Of a DNA stretch of 64,000 nt, positions 36,922 through 49,200 are shown in pieces. The notes under the pieces are model-generated. The model did no database searches, was not told the DNA's origin, and saw nothing but the letters and a program-made list of their open reading frames with translations. This DNA comes from Bradyrhizobium sp. SK17. GTDB lineage: Bacteria > Pseudomonadota > Alphaproteobacteria > Rhizobiales > Xanthobacteraceae. The translations under genes were made by a program, and so were the position numbers. The stretch's first letter is position 1. Each line of letters opens with the position of its first letter. The stretch is from assembly GCF_002831585.1 (NCBI RefSeq), contig NZ_CP025113.1:310001-374000 (forward strand). Direction: 5' to 3'.

Positions 36922-37255
36922 TCTCGATATCCCGCCACGCTATCCTGGATCAGTTCGCGCCGAGGCACCGGCGCCGTTCGGCTCCCGTCAACTGCGCGGT
37001 TATCGGCTCGAAGTATGACAGCTGTGCGAAGTCACACCGGCTTCCGCCGCTCTCAAGAAACTTTGAGATGAGGATCGGACACGCCAGCGACGCTCCGACG
37101 GCTGGATGAGATTTGGTGCAACGCGTTGCTGAGGTCGCCAACGACAATCATGTAACCAATTTATTTCTGTCATGTTCGATCGATAAGAGTCCCTTTGGGG
37201 TGAGACCGATCGTCGCAAGCCGTCGAAATTTCAGTTAGTCAGAGTAAGGGCCTTC
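36922..37255. promoter_or_regulatory. Divergent promoter region between gspE and gspD
   Basis: This 334-bp region holds no gene. It should contain the promoters for the minus-strand gspE operon and for gspD. A relatively AT-rich patch at about 37140-37195 is the likely gspD promoter area. I see no strong operator palindrome. Confidence 0.5.
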
Positions 37256-39637
37256 ATGCAACGCGTAGGCACAGTGGGCCGCTGCCCGACGATCCGTGGC
37301 GGCCTCGCAGCTATTCTTGCTTTGACGTCGCTGGGGTTGTTGGCGTCCTGCAATTCAGCGACGGTCAGCGAAAGCGTGGACGCGTCGCAGGTCGACGTCA
37401 CCGACAAGGTGCGCTCGCTGGATCTGCTGCCGCGCCAACCACAGCCCGTAGGCGCGCTGGCGGCGACGACCGGAAACCAGAACGGCAGCGTCCGCGCCGC
37501 GATGTACGACGGCAGCGAGGTGACCGGTGTCGCGGACGCGCGGCCGCAACCGGCATCGAATGGCAATGGCTTCGATCTGAATTTCGAGAGCACGCCGGTG
37601 GCAACCGTCGCCAAGGTCGTGCTCGGCGATATCTTGCATGTCGGATACACCATCGACCCGCGGGTGCAGGGCACGGTGAGCCTGGTGTCGGTCCGCCCGG
37701 TGCCGAAATCCGACATGGTGTTCGTGCTCGAAAACGCGCTCCGGCTGAGCGGCGTCGTGCTGCTCAAGGACACGGCGGGTTACCGCCTGACGCCGCTCGG
37801 CGATGCCGTCGGCGGCGGCCGCGTCGATGCGGCGGCAGCCAACCCGGAGGCTGGTTTCGGCGTCTCGGTGGTCCCCCTGCAATATGTATCGGCGCAGACC
37901 CTGCTGAAGCTGACCGACAGCTTCGCCACGCGGGCCGGCTCAGTTCGTGCCGATACGGCGCGCAATCTGCTCCTGATCCAGGGCACCGGCGCCGAGCGAC
38001 GCACCGCGGTCGACACCGTGCTCAGCTTCGACGTCGACTGGATGCGCGGCCAGTCAGTCGGCATCTTCCCGATCTCGAGCGGATCGCCTGCGCCCGTGAT
38101 TGCCGAACTCGAAAAGATCGTCGATTCCGGCGAGAACGGCCTCAGCCAGAACGTCGTCAAGTTCATGCCGATCCAACGCCTCAACGCGGTGCTGGTGGTG
38201 ACCAAGAAGCCGGAGATGCTGCACACCGCGGCGACCTGGATCAAGCGGCTCGACCGCAACGACACCGCGCGAACCACGGTGCATGTCTATCGCGTCAAAT
38301 ACGGCGATGCGCGCCAGATGGCGCGGGTGCTGACCGACATGTTCCTGGGCGGATCGTCCGGCAACCTGCTCGACAGCGCCGACAGCCAGCTCGCGCCCGG
38401 CTCCGGCACCTCGTCGACATCGAGCGTCGCCGATCGGCTGTCGCTCAACAACAACAACGGCTCGAATTCCAGCATGGGCGGCTTCGCCTCGCGCGGCACG
38501 TCGGGGACGGGCGGGACCGGTCAGGGCCTCGGCCAGGGATTCGGTGCCGGCGGTCAGTCCAACAATCCCAACAACCAGGGCCAGGGCAACAATGCGGCGC
38601 TGGATAGTGGCCGCGGTGCCAGCGGCGGCAACGGCCAGCCCGTGATGCAGGACGTGCGGATCACGCCCGACGTCGTGAACAACAATCTCTTGATCTATGC
38701 CGACCAGGCCAACTACCGCATCATCGAGGCCACGCTGGTGCAGATCGACGAACCGCAGCTCCAGGTCGCGATCGATGCGACGATCGCCGAGGTCACGCTC
38801 AACAACACCTTGTCCTACGGCGTGCAGACCTATCTCACCAGCCGGAGCCTGGGCCTGAAGCCGAACGTCGGCTCGTTCACCGGCACCCAGGCCACCACGG
38901 CGCCCGCGACCACCACGGACGCCACCACCGGCGCGGTCTCCGTCGCGGGTTCGGTCACCAATGCCTTCATCAACCGTGCTTTCCCGGGCTTCAACTTCCT
39001 GATCGGGTCCGAGACGCAGCCGAGCCTTATCCTGGATGCGCTGCATGCCGTCACCAGCGTCAAGGTGCTCTCCAATCCGTCGCTGGTCGTGATCAACAAT
39101 CAGGTCGCCACCTTGCAGGTCGGCGACGTGGTCCCGGTATCGACCGGCAGCGCCACGGTGCTGACCACCAGCAACACGGTGGTCAACACCATCGACTATC
39201 GCAACACCGGCATCATCCTGCGGGTGTCACCGCGCGTCAGCATCAACGGCACGGTACGGCTCGATATCGAGCAGGAGATCAGCAACGTTCCGACCAACAG
39301 CGCGAACAGCCTGACCCCGACGGTGTCGGAGCGCAGGGTCAAGAGCCAGATCGCGGTCGCCAACGGCCAGACCGTGCTGCTGGCCGGCCTGATCAGCGAG
39401 CAGCAGAGCGGCAACCGCAATGCGCTTCCGGTGCTCGACCAGATCCCCGGCCTTGGCGATGCCTTCGGGCACCAGAGCAACGCCACCCAGCGCACCGAGT
39501 TGATCATCTTCATCCGCCCGCAGATCATCCGCAACGGTTCCGACGCCCAGACCGTCGCCGAGGAGCTCCGTTCGAAGCTGCGCGGCAGCATCGCCACGAC
39601 AACGACCAATGCGCCGATCACCACCAGCTATCATTGA
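37256..39637 (+). CDS. gspD: Type II secretion secretin GspD
   Basis: A 793-residue outer-membrane channel. The lipobox LLASC near residue 32 indicates a lipoprotein signal peptide. The N0 domain (LNFESTPVATVAKVVLGDIL) and N1-N3 ring domains follow. A low-complexity Gly/Asn/Ser/Gln stretch of about 90 residues interrupts N3 near residues 375-460. The secretin core is clear (VKVLSNPSLVVINNQVATLQ, VGDVVPVSTGSATV, LAGLISEQQSG). It is divergent from the gspE operon. Confidence 0.93.
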   Translation: MQRVGTVGRCPTIRGGLAAILALTSLGLLASCNSATVSESVDASQVDVTDKVRSLDLLPRQPQPVGALAATTGNQNGSVRAAMYDGSEVTGVADARPQPASNGNGFDLNFESTPVATVAKVVLGDILHVGYTIDPRVQGTVSLVSVRPVPKSDMVFVLENALRLSGVVLLKDTAGYRLTPLGDAVGGGRVDAAAANPEAGFGVSVVPLQYVSAQTLLKLTDSFATRAGSVRADTARNLLLIQGTGAERRTAVDTVLSFDVDWMRGQSVGIFPISSGSPAPVIAELEKIVDSGENGLSQNVVKFMPIQRLNAVLVVTKKPEMLHTAATWIKRLDRNDTARTTVHVYRVKYGDARQMARVLTDMFLGGSSGNLLDSADSQLAPGSGTSSTSSVADRLSLNNNNGSNSSMGGFASRGTSGTGGTGQGLGQGFGAGGQSNNPNNQGQGNNAALDSGRGASGGNGQPVMQDVRITPDVVNNNLLIYADQANYRIIEATLVQIDEPQLQVAIDATIAEVTLNNTLSYGVQTYLTSRSLGLKPNVGSFTGTQATTAPATTTDATTGAVSVAGSVTNAFINRAFPGFNFLIGSETQPSLILDALHAVTSVKVLSNPSLVVINNQVATLQVGDVVPVSTGSATVLTTSNTVVNTIDYRNTGIILRVSPRVSINGTVRLDIEQEISNVPTNSANSLTPTVSERRVKSQIAVANGQTVLLAGLISEQQSGNRNALPVLDQIPGLGDAFGHQSNATQRTELIIFIRPQIIRNGSDAQTVAEELRSKLRGSIATTTTNAPITTSYH

Positions 39638-39650
39638 GCGGGGCAACAGC

Positions 39651-40187
39651 ATGCGCCGCACGCTCGCGCTCCGGACAACCATCTCCGCGTCGCTCGCCGT
39701 CGTGCTTTGGGCGATGACCGCAGCGGTCGCGAACGCCGACAGCGTCGCCCGCGGAGCGGCCGCCTTCCACCACGGCGACTATGTGAGGGCGGCCCGGGAG
39801 CTTGCACCTGCCGCCGAGCGTGGCAATCCAAGGGCCCTCGGCCTGCTCGGCTTCATGTATGAGCATGGCTTCGGCGTGCCGCAGGCTTATGAAGCCTCGG
39901 CCGATCTCTACTATCGCGGCGCCGCGCAGGGCGACCCGTTCGCGCAAGCCCAACTCGGCCTGATGTACGACAAGGGCCACGGCGTTCCGACCAATTTCGT
40001 GCTGGCGTACAAATGGCTCAACCTGGCCGCGGCCCGCACCGGCGGTCGACAACGCGACGCCTATCTCCGCTACCGCGATGCGGTCGCATCAAAACTCTCG
40101 CAAAACGAGATCGTCGCCGGCCAGCACTTTGCATTGGGATGGGTCCCCGGCCCGCCGGTGCCGGATGTCCATCTCACGATCAAATAG
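39651..40187 (+). CDS. Exported Sel1-repeat protein
   Basis: A 178-residue protein with a signal peptide (ASLAVVLWAMTAAVANA) and Sel1-like repeats: ALGLLGFMYEHGFGVPQAYE, AQAQLGLMYDKGHGVPTNFV, then AYKWLNLAAAR. Such repeats mediate protein contacts. It starts 13 bp after the gspD stop, so it is probably co-transcribed and may support secretion, but no direct role is shown. Confidence 0.85.
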   Translation: MRRTLALRTTISASLAVVLWAMTAAVANADSVARGAAAFHHGDYVRAARELAPAAERGNPRALGLLGFMYEHGFGVPQAYEASADLYYRGAAQGDPFAQAQLGLMYDKGHGVPTNFVLAYKWLNLAAARTGGRQRDAYLRYRDAVASKLSQNEIVAGQHFALGWVPGPPVPDVHLTIK

Positions 40188-40208
40188 CCGCCGATCGGAG
40201 GTCGAGGC

Positions 40209-40232
40209 GGGGACAGCGCGACCGCTGTCCCC
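40209..40232. terminator. Bidirectional terminator hairpin
   Basis: A perfect 10-bp stem (GGGGACAGCG with CGCTGTCCCC) and a 4-nt loop lie between the convergent Sel1 gene and the giant haemagglutinin gene. Confidence 0.6.
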
Positions 40233-40255
40233 GAACCAGCCTTCCTTCACATCGA

Positions 40256-43200
40256 TCACCTGCCGGGTGAGCCGCTCACCTCACCGAGCCCGATGACCTG
40301 AAAGGCGCTGTTCTCGTTGTAGCTCTGCCTGTCGCGCGGCTTGCGCTGCTGTTCCGGCGCCGTCTCGGACGGAGTGCCGTCGCCGCCACCGTAGCCCATG
40401 ACCTCGACGATGATGATCGAGGGCTGGTCATTGGTCTTTGGCGGTGGCGCCGCGGCCTGCTGGCTGGCGGCCGTGGTATTTGACGCCGCTGTCAGCGCGC
40501 CCACCGGCGGTCCCTGTACTGTCGGAATGCCGGTCGAGGTGCCCTGCACCTGGATGTTGGCAGCGTTGAGCACTTGCAGCGCGGCGAGGTTGACGTTACC
40601 CGACACGCGAATGCCGGCTTCGCCCGCGTCGATGGTGCCGAGCGGCGCGATCAGGTCGACATCGCTCGGCGGTGTGCCAGGGATGGTCGCGAGCGCAGCG
40701 ATGCCGGCGCCGCTCGAAGGCGCGGCCGGCGACAGCGTGGCGTTGCCGTAGCTGTCGTAGCTCAGCAGCGGCGGCGTATAGATCGTCGTGGTCTTCGAGC
40801 CGCGGCCGGCGTTGATGTCGCCGGTGGCAGACCATGCGAGAATGTTGCCGCCGAAGGTCGTCATGATGCGGCTCTGGCCGAGCAGGATGCTGCCGAGCGA
40901 ATAGATGTCGATCGGGCTGTTGCGTCCTTGCGTGATCAGGCCGGAGCCGGCGCCCGGCGTGACGCTTTCCACGCCGAGGATGGTCCGCCCGCCTGGATTG
41001 AGCACCTGGATCGCGCCACCATACTGGGTATGGATGCCGGCATCGGCGAGATACAGATTGCCCAGATAGTCCTTGGCAAAGCCGCTGAACATCGTCAGCC
41101 CGCCGGAATAGCTGATCGGGTTGCCCAAGGCATCCTGGTCGGGGAACAGCGTCGCGATCGCCTCGCGGCCGCGCAGATAGCTCTTGTAGCGGGGGCCGGT
41201 CGTATCGTTGTACTCGCGGCCGCCGAGGGTCAGTTCCTGGTAGAAGACCTGACGAACGAACACGCCCTGCTGCTCGCTCGGCAGCGCCAGGAAGTAGGCG
41301 AGTGCGTCGGCCGCGCTTCCGGCATAGCCGTAGCGCTTTTGCAGCCACGCCAGCAGTTCGGCGCCATAGGCGTGCACCACCTTGCCGCTTCCGGCGAGCG
41401 GCGAGCCGTTGCTTGTCAGCTGATTGGCCGGGTCGAAATAGAGCTTGGCGAAATCGGCATAATCCGGGCCGTTCGCACCGACTCCGGTCAGCACCGTGAT
41501 ATCGGCGCCGCCCGCATTGTTGGCAGGGTTGACGACATCGCCAATGCTGGTCAGCGAACCATAATAGCCCTGGTACAGGTTACGGCCGGCCTGGATCTGA
41601 AACACGCCCGGACCAACCACATCGACCGACTGGTAGATGATGTCGCGGCCGGCCTGCATCGACGAAACGCTGGTCGGGCTGGTGTTGAAGAATACATCCG
41701 GCGCCGCACCGAGGCCGACGATATCGCGGCCGGCAATCACCTCGAACGGCTTGGCCGCGAGATACCAGGTGCCATGGAGGGGATTGAACCCGTTGGCGCC
41801 ATTGCGTCTCATGGGCAGTATTGCCCCGAGGCCAAGATCGTCGATGTCGGTGCCGGCATAGACCAGCGCGAGCTGGGTATCACCCTGATGTAGATTGGAG
41901 ACAGACGTGTCCTCGCCGAACGCCATCGGATTGAAATTGTTGTTTCGGTAAGCCGCATCCGGCGACGCGTTGGTTTTTGACGTACCGGTGGAGAACACCG
42001 CATGGCGTGGCGTCGCAAGTGAGTTGATGTCGGCGCCCGACATCGACAGAACCTGGCCCTGCCCGTAGATCGACCCCGCCGCCAGCACTTCGAGCTGACC
42101 GTATTGCGACGGCGTCATCTCGATCGATCCGCCGCTGAAGCGGATGTCGCCGTTGGCGGCTGCAACGATCAGCGTTCCCGGATAGAAGCCGTTCGCGTTC
42201 TGCCTGCCGCCGGTGTCGCCCGACATCGGTGCCACATCGCCACCCGCCGAGTAGAGATTGATCGCAGTGGCCGACGTCCACAGCGTGAAATTGGTCAGCC
42301 CGCCCGTACTCACCACCGGCGTCGACGATCCGTCCGCGTTGACCTGAAACCGCGTATAGAGGCCACGATTGACATCGACCGGCGCGGCCATGCCGGGGTC
42401 GCTCGCCCCGCTGATCACGAGGTCACCGCGCGTCGTGATGCTGACGCTGCCGTCGCCCGGCGCGAACGTCGGGCCGAGCGTCTTGATCGAAGCCTTGAAG
42501 GTGGATGGATCAAGCGTGCGCGGATCGACCGACGAGGCCCCGCCGCTCCGCCCGTTTGGAAGCACAGCTCCGACCGACCCGGCGCGAACAATGGTGTTTC
42601 CGCGCAGATCGGCAACCGACCCGAAATAATCCGGCCAGTAGGATCCCGCCGCGGTGAGCGGGTTCATCGGATTGAGAATGCCTCCGACATTCAGCGTCAG
42701 GTCGCCGCCGCCGGTCTGCAACACCGTCCCGTCCGGTAGCACCCGCCCGGTCGACGCGACCGCAAGATCGAGCCCGGTCGAGGTGGTTGCAGCGCCGCCG
42801 CCGGATGCGCCGGCATTGCGGCCTGCGATCACTGTCAGATTGCCGCCACCGAGCGTGCCGATCCCCTGGAAGCCGACGAGGGAGGCGCCGGTTGCAGCCG
42901 CGTCGGTCTTGGCGAAGGTGCCGAAGTTGATCCACCATGCGGTCGGATCCGGCGTCAGCCCGCCACCGCCCTGGGTTTGCAGCCAGTTCGCGATCCGATC
43001 CGTGTTGGTGTTGCGTAAGGTGTTTTGTACCGGGGCGGTTTCGATGTAGCCCGTCACATCCTGCTGCGCCACGAGCAGCAGATCGCCGCCATGCTCCGGA
43101 TACCAGGCATGCGTGATGTTGCTTCGTAGCGTACCCACCAGGTCGTAGGGATTGCTGCCGTTGACCAGAGCCGGGGCAGACTGCGTGCCGGCCGTATAGA

Positions 43201-46200
43201 CCCCATACGGGGTCGCTTCGCTGAAACTGCCGCCGGCAAGTAATTCGAGGCTGCCGGTGCCGGTGCGAACCACATTGTAGAAGGTGCCCTGGGCGAAGTT
43301 GCCATAGGCGGGATCGTTGAGCGTCAGATTGCCCCCGCCGCTCAGCGCACCAACCGTTTGCAACCCGCGTTGGTCGGCGGCAGTGAGATCGGCGCCCGCC
43401 GTCAAGCGCAGCGATGCCGATTGCGAGCCACTCGGCAGCATGACGGCCCAGGCCGACGTTCCCTGTGCGGCCGGCAGGGCGGGACCCGATGGCGAGCTGA
43501 ATACGCCGCCAACGGAGGATGCCTTGGTGGCCGGAATAACCACCAAGTTGAGAGTAGTTCCGGCCGGAATGGTCTGCCCGGGAGAATAGCGATGACCGCT
43601 CAAGTCCCTCGGATAGAAGGGCAGCACCAATCCCCACGTCGTTGGAACAGTCCAGGCGGCGGCTGTTTGCACGGTCCCACCAATGCTCAGCAGAAAGTTG
43701 GCGCCGACAGGTCTGAAAGCAGAACTCGTGGTGACGTCGGCCACCGGGGAATACAGCGCCGGAGCATCGGTGGCCGGCCGGAAGCCGTCCGATATGCTTC
43801 CCTGAACGGCCAGATTGCCACCCGCCCGGATCACGAGGGCCATCGCCTCGCCGGCGCCATAGGTCGCCGAGTTCGGATTGCGATCGGCATTGGCGCCGTA
43901 GCGATACTTCGCGAGGTCGATGTCGCCCGAGGTCGACAGATCGCCGCTCGAGGTGATCTGAACGCCCGGCCGCAGATGATAGGCGCTGCCGTACGCCGAC
44001 AGCCCTGCAACACGCGCCGACAATCCTGCATTGCCGAGCGCCGCGTTGATGAAGGCCGTGCTCGCGGTGTCGTAGCCGTCGAGCGTGGCTTGGGTGATGG
44101 TGCTGCCGGCAGGCAAACTATAGGTCCAGAACGCGTTGAGCGCGATGCTATAGGCGCCCTTGATGTTGAGCGGCCCCGCGGCGTTGAGCGCGATATCGCC
44201 GGAGGTCTCGCCGGTGCGCTGGGCATTTAGCACCACGTCGCCATAGGCGACCCCGTTCGGCGCGGTGAGATCCATCGTCGCGCCGGCAGACAGCGTGAGC
44301 GCGCCGCCGGCGGCGGTCAGCTCGATGTGACCGCGGTTCTTGGCCTCAATTGGCTGGCCGTAGCTATCCGTTTGCAGCACCGTGCCGTGGGCATCGAGTA
44401 CGGCAGTCGATGCAAGCGCCAAGCCGTTGCCAGCCGAGAGGCGGATCGTGCCGGGCGCGGCGCCGCTGGCATCGATGGTGCCGGCGACCGTCAGGGCGCC
44501 GCCGTCGACCGACACCGTCACGCTGTGCGCCTTGACGCCGTCGCCGATCACGAGAGCGCCGCCCTTGATGTCGAAACTGCGGGCATCGAACAGGCCACCT
44601 TGCGTCAGGATGGCGTTGAGCGCGGCGAAATCGGCGCTGCTCATGCTCGCGGCGGTGACGCTGAAGTCGCCGCTGCTGTTGTTGCCGGTGGCGCTGCCCG
44701 CGAGGCGGCCGCCGAACGAGACCGTTCCGTTGCTCGCGCTGATGCTGATCGACCCGGCGCTGGCATTGGTGGCGGAGACGTCGATCACCGAGCCGGCCGC
44801 CTGGGTGAATCCGCCCTGGCTGCTGTTGAAGATCGCGGTGCCGCCGAAGCCGTAGACCGTCGCCTTCTGGATCATCGAGGGCTGGCCGGAGAGATCGATC
44901 CGGCCGCTGCCGCCGATCGTGATGTCGTTGGTCGCGTTCACGACCAGCTTGCCGCTCGGCAGCAGAATGGTGCTGGCGATCGCAACGCTGTTGCCGGTGA
45001 GATCGATCTCGGCGCCGGAAATCGTCGAGGTCGCAGCGCTCTGCGCGAGCCCTGTGGGCACGGTGACAGCAAGCGCACCTCCGGCGGCATAGTTCATGAT
45101 CGACTTCTGCGCGCCGGTCAGCAACGGCGTCGACAGCGTCAGGTTGCCGCCGGTGCCGCTCTGGCCGAACACGGCGCCGGCCGCCGTGCCCGGCGCCTGG
45201 TAGACGTACAGCGAGCTGTTGCCGGCAGAGACGATCTGCGTGCCTGCGGTCATGTTGACATTGCCGAAGCCGTAGATGACCCGGCTGGACGTCGTCGACG
45301 TCAGCGAGGCGAACATGCCGAAATCGATCTCGTTCGCGACCAGATTGAGCGTGCCGAAGCCGGTCCCGAGCCCGCTGGTCCCGAGCGCCGGCGGCGTCGT
45401 GCCGGCGATGCTGTTCCAGGTGATCTTGCCGCCCGCGATGGTCGCGGTATCGCTCGCACTCCCGTAACCATAGATCGCGGGTGTGTTGAGCACGAGATCG
45501 ACGCCGGTGCCGGTGGCGTCGAGCCCGGCCGAGCCGAACAAATTGATGGAGCTCGCGGCGCTCAGGGTGATCCGCTCCAGCGCGGGCGCGGCATGGCTGG
45601 GATCGCCGTGGACCAGCGTGTCGAACAAGGCCTGATTGAACAGGAAACCTGCCGGGGCCCCCGTGGCGGCAATCGTGCCGCCATCACCGATATTGATGCT
45701 GCCGACCGCGAGCGTGATGTTGCGCGACCCGAAATGCGCTGACGGATCGATGCTCGAGGCGCCGTTGGTGGCGAAGGCCAAGGTGCCTTCGGAATAGAGC
45801 TGCGAACCGGCGCCGATGTTGATTGCGCCGCTACCGCCATTCGAACCGAGGAAGTTGAGGTTGCCGTTGGACAGCGCCAGCACCGTGGTGCCGGGGGACG
45901 TGGTGTAGTTCATGCCGAGGGAGGTGGAGTCGAACGGCGCAGGTCCCTGCCCGATCGTGCTGAGCGTGACGTTGCTGCCGATCGTGATGTTGCCGCCGAC
46001 CAGGACCAACTCGGCGGCGCTCATCGTGACGCCGTCGCGAACGAAGAGGTCACTGCCGCCCGAATAGGTCACCGCGCCATTGAAGATCCCGTCGTAGCCG
46101 TTGACGATCAGCCGCGGCGCTGCGATTGCATCCAGATCCGCGGCGCGGACCGATACGCCGGCAAAGCCCGCGGTCGGGGCATCGGCGTAGATCTCGCCGA

Positions 46201-49200
46201 CGCCTCGGGTGACCAATTGCCCCGCAAAGCCGCCTTGGCCAGCCTGGAACAATGTTGTCCCGTCGAACGATAGCGCCTCGGCAGCCGGCGATGTGGACGG
46301 CATCTCGAATGCGATAACCAGCGTCTTGCCATCCGCAGGCAGCAGCGGTCGTACGGCGCCGAATTGCGTCACATTCGCGATCAGAAAGTCACTGTAGCTC
46401 TGTTCGTTGTATTGCGAGTATTTGCGCACCGCCGTTCCGGCAGTGATCAACGCTTGCGATGCGAGTGCGCTTCCGATCCCGGTATTGGCCACGCTCGTAT
46501 AGGCGGAGACCGCGTAAGTGCCGTTACCGATCGCAACAGAGCCGCCGATCGGCGTGCGCGTGGCAGCGCCGAGTTCGACACGGTAGGCCCCGGGCAGCAG
46601 CGCGTAGTTTGACGGCAGCAGCGTGTAGGTGCCGGCCGGCAGGCCCGGCACGCCGGCAGGAATCGTGATCTGCTGGCCGATCGCCGGATCGCCGGCGCCA
46701 TTTTCCGGTGCGATGGGCGCATAGGCCGACGCGTAACCGGGCAGGATGGCGTAGACCTTGTCGCTTGCCTTGCTGACGGGCGTCGCAGGGTTGGCATTGA
46801 CGAGCGGCGTGTTGAGCACGTTGACCGAGCCGCCACGGCCCGAGACGAAGCCCGCGCCGGCGAGATTTCCCCACCTGACAAATCGAGCGTGGCGCCGCCC
46901 TGAACGTTGATGGATTGCCCATCCAGCATGATGCCTGAGACGGGCCAGCCGTCCGAGGTCAGGTTGGTCAGTCCACCTGGCTGGACGCTCGACCCGTTGT
47001 AGCTGTAGGTCACGCCGTCGACGGTGCCGCCATAGGGGATGGTCATGCCTGCCACCGAGACCGAGGTCAGGCTGCCCGGCAGCACGTCGACCCGTTGTGT
47101 CGGAATGCGGTTGTCGAACGGATTGTTGTTGCCGAGCACCACCCTGCCGAACGGCGCGCGGACGATACCGCCCTGCTCCACGATCGGTGCGGCGAGCGCG
47201 AGGCTGCCGAACACCGACAGCGGTGCGTCGGGAATCGTGTCGGTGCTGCGGCCGATGGTCAGCGTCGGCGGCTGATTGGATTGCGCGGCCGTGAAATTGT
47301 TCTGCCCGGCAGTGACGACCGCGACAACACCCGTCGCCGGATAGAGTTGGGCGGCAATGAGATCGAGATTCCAGTCGGTCGAAAGCCTCGTGGTCTGGCC
47401 CGCGCCGGTGGCGAGGAAGCGGATGTCGCCCTTGCTCACGAACCTGATGTCGGTAAAGCCGGGCGAATACATGCTGTTCGGCGCGGACGCCGAGAACAGG
47501 ATCAGCCCCTGAACGTCGATCTGGTTGGCATCGACCTCGAAGCTGGCTTTGGTCGGAACGCCGGCCGCGCCGGGGTTGCCGATGAATCCGCTGCCGCTCT
47601 TGTCAGGGACGATCGCAACCGGTTCGCGCAGCAAGACATAGGGCGCGGACAGCAGGACGTTGCCGGTCGGGACCGGAGCGGACGGATCCGGCTTGCTTGG
47701 CGAGCCGTTGGGTACGGGCAGGCCCGGCACGGGCGGTGCCGATGTGAACGTGGCCGCCGTGAGCGCAATGCTTTGGCCAAGCGCGAGCGACACGTTGCCG
47801 GCAAACTGCATGTAGTCGCCCGAGCTCAGCGACAGATTGCCGAAGCCGCCGGCCTTGATCATATCGGCACTGACCGTGGCCTGACCGAATGTCAGCTTCG
47901 CAGCATCGGTCCCCGGCGCGATGTCGACGGGCAGCAGCGATTGCTGCGCTTGAGTCACGACCAGCGTGCTGGGCACGAACGCCTTGGCCGGTATGAACGA
48001 GCTGTCACCCGGGAAAACGGCCGTGGGCAAGGAGATCGACAGGCTCCCGCCCGCTGCGCTCGAACCGCCACCCGCTGCGTGGATGCTGCCGTCGAGATAG
48101 AAGCCGCTCGAAGAGCCGATCGCGATGGAGCCGCCGTTGCCCGCAAGCGTCTGCGTGCTGCCGGACGTGGTTGGCGACATCCCGGCCGCGCTGTTGACGG
48201 TGATGCCGGCGCCGTCGGCGTTGAGCTCGGCACCGGGACGGACGATCACGAAGCCAGTTCCGCCATTCAGGCTGATGCTGCCGCCATCGGTGACCGTGCC
48301 ATAGGTGCGTCCTGCGCTATCGGTGGCCGTGTAGGCTGCGCCCGAGACGTCGATTGCCGCGCCGGCGCCGATCCACAGCGACAGGGCACGGCCGTTGCCG
48401 GACATGTCGAAGTTGCGCGACGACTCCAGCGTATTGTCGGACTCGTTGATCAGCGTGACGTTGCCGCCATGCGCGGTGAGCCTGCCGTTCATCGTGAGCT
48501 GATTGTAGGCATCGAGTTTGATGCTCTGTCCGGGGTCGACGGTGATCGAAGCATTGCCGCCGATCACGATCGCGCCGCCACCACCACCCTTGAGCAGCGA
48601 ACGCAGTGTCATGCTGGCGCCGGCGCGCTGCGTGAGCGTTGCGTTGCGTGAATTTTCGGTGAACAACGGCGGCAGCCACAGCGACATCGCCGCTGCCGGG
48701 TCTACACCGGTCGGCACACCGTAGCTGCCCGCAGTGAACTGATAGACGGGCATGGTCGGCGCGATGGTCGTACCCTCCATCACCCGCGTCTCGGTTCCGC
48801 CGTTGATGTCGTAGTTCGCGAAGCCGGATGCGAAGAAGCTCGGCTTTAGGACCGTCGGCGGCTGGACCACTGCGTCCACACTGAACGTGGATCCAGCGAG
48901 AATGACTGCACCTGCCTGATACGTGATCGGCGTCGACCGCACGCTTCCGGCAGCTATCGTGAGCGTGAAGGGCGCCGTTCTGATGGTATTCGGGAATACA
49001 TCCGACGGGACGACATAGCCCACCGGGAAGGTACCACCGAGGCCAGAGAGGTTTGCTCCGGCCGGAACCGTGTCTCCTGGATTGTAGAATGTGAAAGTCA
49101 CGTAGTCATAGGCCGTCATGCCTGGCGGAACGACCCAGTCCTTTTTCAAGCTGAAGCCGTAATATCCGCTGGTCGGCGTGCGCTGATCGCCGGGCGCCAC

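Noticed and set aside
35587..37071. Plus-strand frames across gspE
   Set aside because: Shadows of a real ATPase gene; no plausible domain or start.
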